Below the pieces are notes generated by a model, which worked only from the letters and a program-made list of their open reading frames with translations, was not told the origin of the DNA and searched no databases. DNA of 64,000 nucleotides from Ostrinia nubilalis. Taxonomy: Eukaryota; Arthropoda; Insecta; Lepidoptera; Crambidae. The DNA lies in the NCBI RefSeq assembly GCF_963855985.1, contig NC_087093.1, forward strand, positions 2,177,501-2,241,500, given 5' to 3'. This document shows, one piece after another, positions 23,713 to 36,443 of the stretch. Position 1 is the first letter of the stretch, and each line of letters opens with the position of its first letter. Both the position numbers and the translations under genes were made by a program.

Positions 23713-23876
23713 TTAACATCATCATCATTTAAGCCACAGGACATCCACTGCTGAACATAGGCCTCCCTTAATGACTTCCACATCGCACGGTTGGAAGCGG
23801 CCTGCATCCAGCGCCTTCCTGCTACCTTTATCAGGTCGTCGGTCCATCTTGTGAGTGGACGTCTCACGCTGCCCTA
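23713..23876 (-). mobile_element. RTE-type LINE, 5'-truncated copy
   Basis: The reverse strand encodes the RTE reverse transcriptase C-terminus (TRWTDDLIKVAGRRWMQAAS then AYVQQWMSCG) followed by an ATGATGATG tail. AGCCTTA flanks it (23709-23715 and about 23876-23882), a possible target duplication next to the MITE end. Confidence 0.75.
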
Positions 23877-23884
23877 GCCTTAGT

Positions 23885-26215
23885 ATATTGCATTATTAAT
23901 AATGACAAATAATCCATTCTGTAATCTGTGTGTGTTTATTTTAGATTTTGTGTAATAAATTTGATTAGAAGTGGAAAAATTGCCTAGATAGGAACCTAAA
24001 TTGGCAACAGTATCTTTTGAACATAATTATACCAGCAGTATGTTGAAAACCCTTTTCTAGAATAGTACTTAACAATTTTTATCTGACAGTTAAATGGCTT
24101 CAAAACCAATTACTTTTTAGTTCAATCAAATTCAGCACCTAGCTTAAATAAACAAAGCCTGTAACTGTTTGCAGTAGGCGTCCATTGGAGGTGTCAAATT
24201 ATTCAGCTGGATAAATGCACTGTAGTTACTGTGCTAGTATGGCAAACGCGAAACGCTGTGTTAATTTGATCCTCAATGACTGTAGCAACCCAACAACTCT
24301 ACTAATGCGAAATAATATACAGGCTTCGGCTTAACACTACTTTTTAGGACATCCTGTATCAAAAAAAGTTATCCGAGCGTAACAATTTGCAATCTTCTTC
24401 CATGAACATAGTACACAATCTATTAGTACTTGCTCGAACAAATTTTCATAAGCCCATGTTTCGTACTTAACTAGTAACAAACTTGCGTTCAGGGTTCCTA
24501 GAATAATCTTGCCACGTGACTGTCGAAATAATTTCTGCGCGTGCATCCTCAAAATTTGAAAGCTTGGCTCCGAAACCCTGTTTAGTTTCGAGTCTATCTG
24601 TCACCGTCACTCATGCTGGCATCTCGCTTTGCGTGACAGGGATGGCAACTTCGAAACTATGGTTAACGTTTTTCGGAGTAACCCCGCAAGAGCAGGTCGA
24701 CAACCTTTAACTAATTTTACACTCTCCGTGTTCAGACACAACATTCTGCGACCACGGGACACGATTAAGTGCAGCGTAGTGTTGTTACACGCTCATAGTC
24801 GAGTAAGTATTTATTTAATTAAAAAAGATAAAAGAAACAACTATTATAGTCTCAGTGGGGGAAGAAGTCAAGACAAATCCTTTATTTGCCTCAATTCAAT
24901 GAGACACGGCTAGACTTCTGCAGTAGATACCGAATGGTGGAACTGAATGTGAGTGATAATAATATAGACGTTAAAAACAAAAAAGCAAGTGACACAAAAC
25001 TACTCATACCTATAGATTTTTTTGGAAACGAATCTTGCAAGTGAATGTCAAAAAGTAGCTTGGCTGAAAAATAAAATGAAGTGAAATCTATTTCAGGACT
25101 TCTATTCAAACACAACATTAGAACACAGACAAAAAGATCCTGGTAGTGCTTATACAGACAAAGTTTGTAATTTTAACTTAAGCTGCACTTCTACTAGCTA
25201 GAGCACAGTTTAAATAAATAGGATTCGACAACACGACTATCTCCCAACACTTCACACATGCTATTACAACAAATTTCGCCGGCACGAGCTGGCAAGAACT
25301 GACGAAAGCCGGTTCGAACCGACCCCGGTCAGTCTAAACAGGTTAAGAGCAGTTCCGCTCGGAAATGTTCTTCGCTACGTTAATGTGATCGGACGCCGCA
25401 AATGCAATCGATGTCGGCAACGAAGTTTCGGTTTTTCAACGAATAATTCGGTTAAGTTTCGAACAGCTCTTGTCAGTTTTACAGCATGGATTGAAATTTT
25501 CGGCGAAAAATATTTTACGTTATCATTAACAGACAGCTGCGTTCAAAATGTATTCTTTTATCAAAAATAAATTATCAACTCTATAAAATTATCGGATGAA
25601 ATGAATCCGTGGAAATGCGACGCGAAATTCGTTGATAATTTAAATATTGAATGATTTTAAATGATTGCCAAATAAATTTGATTGTCAGTAAAATTTCTGT
25701 AAAATTCATTTCAACATAATAATTATTCAAAATTAATAACGTTTCCAGAAAAGTGCTCAAATGTTTCCAGTGAATAGTTTTGTATTTGTTGGAAATTTGT
25801 AAATGTAAAGAATTATAATTAAATGAAACGCTATTGGGAAACGCTCCCAATTTTTGGTTATTATTTTAACTGATTTTCCCGTGTCATTTCGAATATTATA
25901 TTATTACTTCAGAAATATTTTTAACTCTGTGTGAATTTGCTGTCCAAATACATCTTTTTTGTCAAAGATTTCATAGATCGCCGAATACCACACTCTTCCT
26001 TGGCCATTTGCTTAGAACCACATTTCCAAACGATTCGTACTCCCATATGATTCCCGTCCACAACATCTTGTTCGAAGAATACCGCCAGTCATTCTATTAT
26101 TTATTATATCCGCAAAGAAAACAAGTTCGGCACGTGCGCGAATTGGCCTCGTCACGCGGATATATTACGCCGGGAAGTCGGATACGTAGTCGATACGTAA
26201 TAGAAAGATGTGGAG
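23885..26215. other. No gene; one GC-richer patch
   Basis: 25270-25420 is GC-richer (CGAACCGACCCCGGTCAGTC), but the 61-residue frame there is not recognisable. Minor frames elsewhere overlap on both strands. Confidence 0.35.
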
Positions 26216-26218
26216 TGG

Positions 26219-26340
26219 GACAACTTCCTGACGATGCTAGAGATCTTATGTTGGCACCACTGGTACAACGATTACACAGGGTGTAACTTCCTTACGCTGC
26301 AAGGGATCTTATTAGTACCACTATTACGACGAATACCTAT
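26219..26340 (+). repeat. Diverged two-copy direct repeat, ~65-bp period
   Basis: ACAACTTCCTGACGATGCTA then GAGATCTTATGTTGGCACCA is echoed by AACTTCCTTACGCTGCAAGG then GATCTTATTAGTACCA. The frame at 26008-26286 ends in the first copy. Confidence 0.55.
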
Positions 26341-26894
26341 ACAGGCTGCTATTTTTATACTTTGATCAAACAAAAAGGATCTAGTATACAGCTCAAATGC
26401 AAAAATTTACCCCATAGGACCAAGGTTCAAATTACACATTTAAAAATACCTTTCCATACAAATCAGTTTTGTGCTTGTTTACACACATAGTTGGTGTTTC
26501 GTGCCAAACATGATTAATATTTTTACTTACTTTTGTTTGCCAATTTTTGGCAGACAATACATTACAGAATGTGCCTTTAAAAATCGTTGCATACACGTCT
26601 TGTACTGTACAGGCCCTTCTGTATCTTACCCTATTTTGTAACTAGCGTGATGCCTTACTAATCTACTGATTTGGAAAAATAGCACCAGTCAAAACGCATT
26701 ACTTCCGACTGCTAAGGGCAGCTCGGTCATTGTTAGAGCTATCATTTATAAAATCGGTTCTCTTACGCACCCAAATTGAAATAGGGGGATAAGGGAGCGG
26801 TAAAATAGGACTGTTATCTTAATATAGCGTAACTGTAATAATAATGCCAGTTTTACTTGAAATTCATGTTTTTTTTATTGCAAATTATAGTATA

Positions 26895-27112
26895 CTAGCG
26901 GCTGCCCGCGACTTCGTACGCGTGGATCCCGTTTTACCCCCTTAGGGGTGGAGTTTCGTAAAATACTTTCTTAGCGGATGCCTACGTCATAATATCTGCC
27001 ATAATACATGCCAAATTTCAGCCCGATCCGTCCAGTGGTTTGGGCGGTGCTTTGATAGATCACTATGTCAGTCAGTCACTCAGTCAGTCACCTTTGAGTT
27101 ATATATATATTT
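26895..27112 (-). mobile_element. Helitron-like element, copy 3
   Basis: Reverse complement of the copy at 8612-8822: begins with the CTAG end (ACTAGCGGCTGCCCGCGACT) and finishes in CAGTCAGTCACCTTTGAGTT then a TATATATA run. Confidence 0.7.
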
Positions 27113-29595
27113 TGATACCTACTTAGTGTTTTTTTTTCATTGGGTCATATAATATTACTCATTAATTACACGTTCCAATGTTTCATAATAAAATCAACTA
27201 TCAAAAATGACTAGCACGAACAAAAGCAATTATAATGGAAACCTTTGAGACGTAGAATACTTCCTTTGTATTTTATTCGCTCAGGATTATTCCCGTGAAA
27301 TTAAAAGTTCGCCAAGAGTCAAATGTCTTAATGGTATTTCAATGTTTTCCACCAGTTTCCGTTTTCACTTTTAATCTGAACCTCGACTTCGTTTTGACGT
27401 CGATTTAATTTAAAACCGGCTTTTGAATGGACTTGATATTTAGAAAAATCTGCTGTTAGAGCTTTAACAAAGATTTTACTGGGTTTAAAAAAAAGTATAA
27501 GCAACAAAACTGAAATAAAAACTATGTATTTTACATGAGAAAAGATAGACAATGGAACTAAGATAATACTAAATGTCGAATAAGAATTCTCTGCGAAAAA
27601 CAAGTTATTTTTCACTTAGTTTAGACACTTGATATTAGTCCCAAAAATCAAATTAGGCAAATTAAATTGATCCCCAAGAAATATGAGCTAAGAAACAAAC
27701 AAACGCTATGTACTCTGAAAGATGAAAGATATGGCTTGAAATCGGAAATTGAAATTTCTACATTACAAACAAAACTTGAACTAATTAAAATACTTCTTGT
27801 ACAGATAAACACGACATTCTTCGCGAAATTGCCGGGGTTATTTATCTTCAAGTTAATGCGAGACACGGAAGTCAAACTGTTGAACATTATTGTCCAAACA
27901 GTTAATTTTAAGCGAAATTAAATTCCAACGATCTCCGGCAAAGTTGTCATAGATAAACAAACGTCTGAACGTCCGTAACGGGGATTCGAACTAACAAATT
28001 TTACTTTGTCAGACCACAGTAAAAATAAATAGTAATAAACTACACATCAATTTCGAATGAAAGCTAGAGGATATGAATTTAGAGTACTAATTTTAGTTTT
28101 CATCAATCGCATAAAAATAAAATTGGAGTGATTACGAAGTTGTCATAATTATGGCGTTCGCATACGTAAGCTAGCTAGCTAGTTTATTTATGTACCTACA
28201 TAATTTGAACCTGCAGCATAATTTGTACAGTCATATGTATAATATAGCTAGAAATTGTTAGGAGAGAGCTAGAGATTACTATAGAGCTAACAAATACACA
28301 CAAAAATACGTACTTTTAAAATGGCCATTAATTTGAATGTACGACTATTCTCGCCACACTTATATTAATTCCGAATTCCGAATTAATGTGCAAGATTTGA
28401 ATCCACTCCAGCTTGCATGAGAGTAGGGTCTGCAGGTGTTAATATAAAGATATTTTACCATTCCCTTTAACTGTGGTAAAAACCGAGACCACAAATCAGC
28501 CAATCAAAGTTAACGATTCAATTAAAACTGGAAAGGTAGATAGAGGGTAGGCCAATAAAATCCTTATATCGTGTCCTAACACTCTCATAAATAACGAAGA
28601 GAGGACGAATATTTCAAATCGATAGATTCCGTTTAATCGATATGGAAGTGAGGTCACAAATTACGTCACTGAGGACTGGTGAGCTCAAGCCCTCTTAGGG
28701 TGATACATTATGGGGGAGGGTGATACATAAAAATATATCTTGTGGGAACCTGTTGCTTTCTATGAAAGAGTGTGGCTTAGGCCGCATTTTCAGCTCTAAA
28801 GGATATCGCTCTCTTAATATACAGTTTCCCTTTACGGAGGGACACGATTTCAAGTGAAGATCAAGCGGTGTTAAATTTTAATTGCTTTTTGCGCATTTTC
28901 AGGAGGGGAATATTTTTTGTTTACCATTTTGGAGGAGGTTGAAATGCGTGTTGTTTTAACACTTGATGGCTTACCTGTAACAAAATGAAAAGTAATAATT
29001 AGAATACAATTCGTGACAGATACATTAGAGAATAGATCCAAAAGACATAATCTTGTATATAAATAAAAAAGAAATTAAAATTATACTAAAGTTAATGAAC
29101 AGAAGTTTGTACTGAAGATGAAAATTGAAGATGCTGTACAAAACCTTCGAAGAAAAACCATACCTTCGAAGAAACATAGTCTTTTCAACATTAAAATCTA
29201 ATATTTTTAACATTAAAATTCAAACCTAAATCTTTTCTTGGCACGAGTCGAACGGATATCATTTGGAAGAGTTCAGTGAGGGTATATGAAAATAATAGTT
29301 CCGGAGTGTGTTCGTATGATTAATGATATCTAATTGCGGGACACTGGATGGCTCTTTGTGTTTGTGCTTAGTTAAGTCTTGATAAAAACAGAGCTTTGAA
29401 AGTCACTTACATAGAGAGTTAGTATTACGTATAAGTAAGTGTAATGATTATGTTATTGTCTGCCTGTTTGTACACCTACTATGATAAGCTAGGGGGTAGT
29501 AGGGGTTTCTTAGCATGAGGTTGGATGTAAAATAACTTGTAATTACGATTTAACACCTTTGCTGCGGCAGTAACTTTCTAATACTTTCCATTCCT
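27113..29595. other. No recognisable feature
   Basis: Several short AT-rich frames; none recognisable. A small palindrome, ATTCCGAATTCCGAATTAAT, sits near 28370. Confidence 0.35.
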
Positions 29596-29600
29596 TCGGT

Positions 29601-30483
29601 ACAAGGTCAGTAAACCTGGTATTAAAACTTACATTGTGGCGGCACAAGGCTTAAAGACCTTGTAATATTTAAGATATATTAATTTTATTTTTGGCTTCAT
29701 GTTAATAGATATTGTGTTTTTTTTCTTTGAATATTAATAATAATGCATTTATTGACATACACCTGAAGGCGTTCGTGAATAACTTGTTTAGTATAAAAAT
29801 TATAGCTATATTCAAAATACAAGGCTTATGCACCCTGTACCGCACTGAAGTAGGGAAGTCTGGTGGGTATTCTAGGGATGTGAAATACAAATATCGATAG
29901 TTTAAATTAAGTTTTAATAAAAATTTAAAAAAGTAACAAACAAAGATGTTTTAATAATTTAGTCTAAATATTTTACAAATAAGACATACGTGCATAAATA
30001 CTTAAATAAGCTATATTTAAAGAAAACATATTATTAGTTACAACTTCAAATGTTTGTCACGAAAAACATTATTTAAATTAGCAATAAATCGTGTAGCAAA
30101 TTAAATTATAATCAATTTGCAGTTTTGATTTTGTTTGTTTCTCTTGACGCCATGTCGACATGTGCGTTTCTTACGAATGCGAGGCAACACTGGCTGCACG
30201 AAGCTAGCGTAGAGTGCGGTACCAGGTGCGCAGGGTACAAGGTGCTTCGACCTGGTTTCGCATTGTGAAGACATTTTATTACTTCCGTGCGGTACCAGGT
30301 CTAAAAACCTGGTATTAAGATAGGTACATCATTGGATTCTATTTTAAGAATACATCATAGATATATATTCATCACTTTCCTACACCGGACCCAATTGAAG
30401 TTATGCCTTTCGCACGACAAGGAAGACTATAATTTTCTTAGCCGCACGGTAAGCGAGACGTACACAAGGTCTATAGACCTGGT
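29601..30483. repeat. Cluster of five 20-nt palindromes
   Basis: At 29601, 29644, 30237, 30294 and 30464 there are five 20-nt segments that fit AC(A/C)AGG-N8-CCT(G/T)GT, the best being ACAAGGTCTATAGACCTGGT. Two are followed by TTTCGCA and two by ATTAA. The half-site CAAGGTC resembles the FTZ-F1/SF-1 nuclear receptor site. Confidence 0.7.
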
Positions 30484-30489
30484 TTCGCA

Positions 30490-31240
30490 CTCAACGTGTT
30501 AACAAAGAATGGTGTAATTCAATCCGGCGACTTAGATCGTGGACCAAGTTATGAGTGGGCCCAGTCGACGGAAGACTCCCATTTAGTAAAACTTTATATT
30601 GTAATACGTCATACAAAATGACATTATGTATTGGACAGTTTGTAGTCTCATCATCAAGCTATAGATAATTTTTTTTAGTAAAAATATCTCAAAATCTCGA
30701 TCAAAACATACTTGAAAGTTCCTCCAGTGCATTTGCAATCAAGTGCATTCATAATACCGACGCGTCTGTAAATTGCAGCTTGCATTCCAGTTATGCTTCC
30801 CGCGGATCTTGCGTCGGATGCTAGCTATTGAAATAGTGCTAAGGTGTTGCCATTTTTTAATATGGTGTACGGAAAGTACTGCAACGAGTCAAGGAAAAGA
30901 AATAAAGATATTTTGTCTGGCTGAGAAGGTCATATCTAGGTTTTTTGTACGGGCTTGATAAGATACTGACTAAAAGAAACCATACAGATGATTAATGTAT
31001 TTAGTATAAAGGGCATAATTAATTGTCTAAGTGGACCTAATTAAACGCATGCATGACAATGGATTAGGACGTTGTTAATCTTTATCTCAATTTGCCTTAT
31101 TTACGTATTCTAATATTGTTTTTGCTGCCTAATTCATTGTCAAATTTATTTCATTGGAAATCTTTTACACACATAGGTAAACACATACGTCTAACAGAAC
31201 AAATATCATTAGCCAAATTATTAAAGTCACAATTACTGTT
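30490..31240. other. No recognisable feature
   Basis: Nothing assignable. Confidence 0.35.
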
Positions 31241-31245
31241 CCATC

Positions 31246-31470
31246 ATGGACGTTGCTTCAAATAATATTGAAACATGCTCAGTGTGTGATGGGCTTTACA
31301 GCAAAACAAATTACGAGTGCCTCTTCCTAGACATGCTACTTTCGCATTGTGGAGGATGCAGTCAGTCGGGTCGCGGATGCAAGCGATTGAAATGTGGTCT
31401 TACATCCTACGTAGTTAAGACTACTTTACTTATAAGGTTGTCACGTAAATGTCTGTGTATCAAGCTTTGA
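31246..31470 (+). CDS. Small cysteine-rich reading frame, uncertain
   Basis: 74 codons starting at an ATG, with nine cysteines (SVCDG, YECLF, HCGGC, GCKRLKCG, KCLC). No signal peptide and no family I recognise. It lies alone, without promoter or splice signals that I can defend, and the spacing does not match a known zinc-binding fold. It may well be chance; the only support is a cysteine density above what is usual for AT-rich random frames. Confidence 0.12.
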   Translation: MDVASNNIETCSVCDGLYSKTNYECLFLDMLLSHCGGCSQSGRGCKRLKCGLTSYVVKTTLLIRLSRKCLCIKL

Positions 31471-31652
31471 AAATTATTATGAAGATGTGAACGCGATTCA
31501 AACAATGACAAGAATAATACACGTTGTTATAGGAAGGGAAAAATGGGTTTTTCATCGGCTTTTCTCATTAATGAATGACAAAATCAAGTAAAAAATGAAT
31601 ATCAAAAGTTAGGAAAAGTTTGCAACAATTAGTGCATTAAAATATTAATAGT

Positions 31653-31764
31653 TCGACTGAGTTGCACCAACTTACTTTAACGGTAAATAAGACAATAACC
31701 GATGTTTTTTGTATGGAGTTTGACACGTTTCTGACGTTGTTAAAGCTAAAGGTGCAACTCGGCC
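31653..31764 (+). mobile_element. MITE family C copy
   Basis: Ends TCGACTGAGTTGCACCA and GGTGCAACTCGGCC, with core AATAACCGATGTTTTTTGTA then TGGAGTTTGACACGTTTC. Confidence 0.8.
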
Positions 31765-31839
31765 TTAAAGTTACACAGCAAACGCGGCTGTCTAGGCTTG
31801 TAAGTCAGGAGTCAATATTATCAATAAATGAAAAATGAA

Positions 31840-31865
31840 AATGAAAATATTTATTGCCAGATCAA
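31840..31865 (-). repeat. Retroposon 3'-end relic
   Basis: AATGAAAATGAAAATATTTA then TTGCCAG resembles the reverse complement of a poly(A)-type LINE/SINE end. Confidence 0.3.
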
Positions 31866-31920
31866 GTAGTACAAAACAAAAGACAGACATCCACACAAAA
31901 AATTTGCTCTTCGAGAGTAA

Positions 31921-32037
31921 GACTGGGTTGCACCATCTACTTTAACTTTGATAAACGTCAAAAATCTGTCAAACTCCATACAAAAAACACCGGTTATCAT
32001 TATAGTTACGGTCAAAATTAGGTGGTGCAACTCAGCC
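31921..32037 (-). mobile_element. MITE family C copy, opposite orientation to 31653-31764
   Basis: Ends GACTGGGTTGCACCATC and GGTGGTGCAACTCAGCC, with core ATCTGTCAAACTCCATACAA. Confidence 0.85.
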
Positions 32038-32044
32038 TTAGTAA

Positions 32045-33785
32045 AACTTTTAATTAGAATCAAATTATAATTGGATTTATAAACGTTAAAGTATACACTC
32101 AACCCTTTTCAGTGCAACTAGAATCTTGACGTTGTGAAACTAATTTGTTTAAATGGAGATCTCACCCACCTTACGAGGTAGGCACTAAGGGTTAAAACAC
32201 ACTCGCTACTTTATAAAAATATCAAAAAGATATTATATTAGAACATTGTAGCTGTAATAACAACAAATACTTTTTTCATTTTCAACATTAATGAAAGTTC
32301 AGAGAGAGCGCGGCACCCACCGTTGCTCTCGCCTACAATATGATTTTAAATATTTATTGTAAAAAACTTTCTGGATATTTATTATGTACTCAATGTGGCT
32401 CTTAAACGGTTTGGTATAACCGGTTAATATTTGATTTAAGAAGTCGATTTGTATGTTTGACTATAACCATAGCTTTTTTCTTTGATAAAATAATGGATGA
32501 GTAGATAAAGTAAGATGCAAATGCATGAAGCATCACCATTCGCAATTCTAAACCCACTAGCAAACATAGGCTAAACAAATAGCGGTTTCAAGCTAAACGT
32601 GAAGTCACGCTGACGTATACATGCGGCTTGACAGCTGCCGAGTGACGCCGCAAGCACACTCGCCATCAAACTGTGAACACGTCACACCCAGCTGCGCAAA
32701 TTTACCTGCTGCAGAGGCTTAAAAGTAGTTAGTGTAGTTTGGCCCTATTTCGCACAACAGTCCTTTACAACTCGCTCTACGTTGTAGAGGTATGAACGCT
32801 TCCTAATATACCGCAGGTATATTAATTTTGAGGTGTCGTAAGTGATATTTCTTAGTTGTGGTGTTGTGTCTGCAGTCTCCTCAGTGTTAGCATATTTAAT
32901 CATTGTTCTGATGAGAGTTGCGAAACCTAAAATATTTAATATTATATCAGTTCTAAACAATCAATTTTATGAGAATTATGTATTTTTTGACAAACAATTG
33001 CGAATACCTACCAGTGAATCAGTTTAACCCTCAAATTTTGCGAAAACGAAAAATTTCATAAATTGTATTTAATTTATTATTATGTTATCTTTTAAAGCAC
33101 TTTCAGAAGTTATGTTTATAAAATATGTTTTGAACCCTATACTGCTCAAATTATGATGTTCACTAGTTTTGTTTCTAACAAAAATAAGGATGTAAATTGC
33201 TCACAGCTTCATTTACAAAAACTTTACTTCGAAACACACTGTTATAATACCAGTAATTTCGCCGTTCCAGGAAGATGTGTAATATTCATTTTGCGACGAG
33301 CAAAACCACAGTACACGCTTCACGTTACAACGGGGTGAGAGTTTGCTAGTTCTTTTTGGGAAGCAAATCAATGCGTATCAAGCTTCCCTCTGTCTGGTTT
33401 TCAGCATGGGTAATTAGTGAAAATTGAGATTTCGGAATATCGAGAGTTTAAATTTTGTGTTGTGCTAAACAAAAATTGCCTTTGTTATGAAAAACCGTTG
33501 CAAAAAACCTAAATCCAGTGTTACAAGTCGGTCTTCTTTTAGGTTATAAACTTTGTTTTTGTCTCTGTATTATCATGTTGGGAAATGGAAAGGTCATCCT
33601 AGCGATGTCAATATTAAAACGGCTATTTGTTCCAGTAGGGTTTCCAAAGTACAATACTAGGCATAAAAATTCATCCCCATATCTATGGTCAACAGGAAGG
33701 GTGTAGGCAAAATTTTCAATTTCCTTCTGGTATTCTGGGAGTCGTTTGTCATTCTTGCAGAGGAGATGAAATGATGATAAAAATT
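32045..33785. other. No recognisable feature
   Basis: 32590-32690 is GC-richer without a coding frame; other frames are short and overlapping. Confidence 0.35.
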
Positions 33786-33788
33786 TAA

Positions 33789-33897
33789 GGCTGAACCTTA
33801 TTTAGACGTAACAATAACAATAACCGGTGCTTTTTGTATGGAGTTTGACAGATTTCTGACGTTTGTCAAAGTTAAAGTTAGATGGTGCAACTCAGCC
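33789..33897 (+). mobile_element. MITE family C copy
   Basis: GGCTGAACC left end (damaged), GATGGTGCAACTCAGCC right end, and core ATAACCGGTGCTTTTTGTAT. Confidence 0.8.
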
Positions 33898-33899
33898 TA

Positions 33900-34652
33900 T
33901 GAAATTAACAGAGTGTTTTACCTAATTACAAACTTCCTTCACCACTTATCGTTTTAGTATAGTTATTAACATCCTATATCACTAAGAGCAAGTTAATGTA
34001 ACCTCAGGTAAGTTTTGCTTAGTTGAGATGCCTGAAATTAGTTCTGAGGTTTAGTCTGACTAATAACTCTAGTTGATGTGCCAATTTGTACTTTGCGTCG
34101 CAATTTATAGGTAATGTATGGGATCAAATTGTCATGCAGCTATTTAGTGAAACTATAATGTGGAATCTCAGCTTCAAATATTATGACGTTTTTGCTAAAA
34201 CCAATTTATTTACAATACAGTTTTTTTTTTCAATTGCAGTCGTGATCGTTTATGTAATAACTTTTGAACATGCAATTAAAAGTAATTTATCGTATTTCAT
34301 GTTGTAGCTTCATAAAATTATGCATTCACAACTGATTGTTTATTGTTTGTATTGATAAACTTATTCATTATCTTTTACAATGATGGATTGAAATCATCAG
34401 CTCGAACAAAACTCTACAATACCAATTTACATAATCACTTCTACAAATTAAACTGCTTTGATCCAAATTATATTCCGTGTAAAACAAGATATCCTCTTAC
34501 ACTTCCAAACATAAGAATCCAAACGGAAAACATAGCTCGAACATTCAAAAACGAACGGCGAATAAGCAAACATCGAAATGAGGAATTTAAAATTACAAAT
34601 TGCCTGGTTATTTCCCACAATCGATTCGTGTCAGCCATTGTGGCAGGTAAAA
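33900..34652. other. No recognisable feature
   Basis: Short chance frames. Confidence 0.35.
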
Positions 34653-34915
34653 ATCGGAGTCGCTGCCAGCGGGGCGCGCCGGGCCGTAATCCTATATCTG
34701 GAGCGAGCCGCCATCGCTCGCGCCAAACATTAAAAAAGGGCGAAAATGACATTTCCAATTTTCTACTGTTGCCCTCCGGCAAATTCATTTTATTTGTAGG
34801 CACGGATTTGCGCGTGAGGATTGGCCGCGTAGTTGGCAATATTTCATTGCCGTCAAAGGAATTTCACCCCGCACTGGAGGCGACTTTATTAACGAATAAT
34901 TTGAACTTCCTCTAA
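34343..34915 (+). other. Long open frame across a GC-rich patch, not recognised
   Basis: 190 codons open on plus, with a 123-codon frame open on minus across much of the same bases, so openness alone says little. The middle (34655-34710) is GC-rich (GCCAGCGGGGCGCGCCGGGC) with inverted GAGCGAG/CGCTCGC words. No domain is recognisable in either product. It may be an old conserved regulatory block or repeat and not a gene. Confidence 0.2.
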
Positions 34916-34919
34916 AAGG

Positions 34920-35825
34920 AATTCCTTAAGAAAATTAAAGAAATTCCGCGCTTTTTGATTCCGCCCTTTTTGGCAAATAAAAAATAAATGAGTTGAGTAC
35001 CCCACGGAGACTTTTTTGACGAGTTTTAATATTTCATGGCATGCAGATGTTGCTGTTTATAAATTAACTTGTAAGATATTTATTCGGGGCATACATACGA
35101 TATTATATTGCGATACCTTGAATAAATGTTTAATAACATCGATGAATGTTATACACCATAGTTTCTCAACCTTATTATCGCACGTTACAACGTCTATACT
35201 CGTCTATTATAGTACTCGTATTATGGCTAAATAAATTGACATGAATATTCAGAGTCCGTTTTACCGCTTCGTGTCAAAGTCCCTGATAGTGTATTAGAAA
35301 CTTTGCTGACAGATAAACTATAACAAATATTTATTGTTAGATAATACATAATAATCTCTCAACTCAACAATGGGGCATGCTGAAAACCAGCGTCGTGGCC
35401 TTCTCCACCGTGGGCCACGGTATATGCTGAGTGGAGGGAGTCCCATTGCGATGGGCATCGCAATATTTATGTGCTATTTCTGTCTTTTTTTCCGTATACC
35501 TACCTTCTTTGTCCTTAACTAAGTGATGTTCATCGTTATAAATGTTTCTTTCTTTCAATCTGAATTTTCATCAGGCTCCGGTGAACTGGCCTTATGTGAA
35601 GTTACTCTTTTATTTCTTCTTCCTTGCTTCTAAGCTTCTCAAACCTCCGACACGAGCCCAAAATATGTTTGTCTCACCTTAACAGCCACGGCAAACAAGT
35701 TTTAGAACCAAAATGAATGACGGAACGCGTCACACAGATAGATTCATGTAATATTCATGACCGAGCCCGCGACGCGCCGTTGCCGCGGGAATTTGCTATA
35801 AAATTACTCCCATCTAATCATGTTA
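34920..35825. other. No gene; repeat-like segment
   Basis: 35365-35480 (GCTGAAAACCAGCGTCGTGG then GCCACGGTATATGCTGAGTG) resembles a dispersed lepidopteran repeat. Nothing else. Confidence 0.35.
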
Positions 35826-35828
35826 GTA

Positions 35829-35853
35829 GGGGAGGGGGGGGGGGGGGGGGGGG
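35829..35853 (+). repeat. Poly(G) tract
   Basis: GGGGA followed by 20 consecutive G. It could form a G-quadruplex, and its length is likely to be uncertain in sequencing. Confidence 0.9.
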
Positions 35854-36018
35854 TCGTTGCAAACATTTCACCACTACATATTAAATATCAAAAGTTCCAT
35901 TCGCGGGTGACACCTGCGATGTGATTGATGTGTAAAATGTATGATAACCGGAGATTCAAATGCCTACTTACTGGATAGCATTAATCCTCTTTATAATATG
36001 CTGACATTGTAGTAGTCA

Positions 36019-36443
36019 GAAGTGGTTCGGAAACGTGGCCTCTCACTATAGGCCTTATACAGAAGCTCAAAGCTGCATAGCATGCTATGTAGAGGGCTAT
36101 GCTCGGTGTTTCTCTACGAGATCGAATCAGAAATGAGGAGATCCGTAAACGAACTAAAGTCGCTGACATAGCCCGAAGGATTAGCAAGCTGAAATGGCAA
36201 TGGGCAGGGCACATAGTACGCAGAACTGACGGCCGATGGGGCAACAAGGTTCTGGAGTGGAGGCCGCATACCGGAAAACGCAGCGTGGGACGTCCACCTA
36301 TAAGGTGGACCGACGACATCGTAAAGGTAGCAGGGAAGCGCTGGACGCAGGCCGCTACCAATCGATCAACATGGAAAGCATTGGGGGAGGCCTATGTTCA
36401 GCAGTGGACGTCCTATGGCTGAAATGATGATGATGATGATGAT
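36019..36443 (+). mobile_element. RTE-type LINE, 5'-truncated copy with target duplication
   Basis: Encodes the end of the RTE reverse transcriptase (36099-36422: MLGVSLRDRIRNEEIRKRTK, WAGHIVRRTDGRWGNKVLEW, GRPPIRWTDD, AYVQQWTSYG), then a GATGATGATGATGATGATG tail. GTAGTAGTCA lies on both sides (36009-36018 and 36444-36453). The first ~70 bp (TCGGAAACGTGGCCTCTCAC) are slightly scrambled relative to 43356-44038, with a short duplication around GCATAGCATGC. Confidence 0.88.

Noticed and set aside
35981..36361. 126-residue minus-strand frame
   Set aside because: Antisense of the RTE fragment at 36019-36443.
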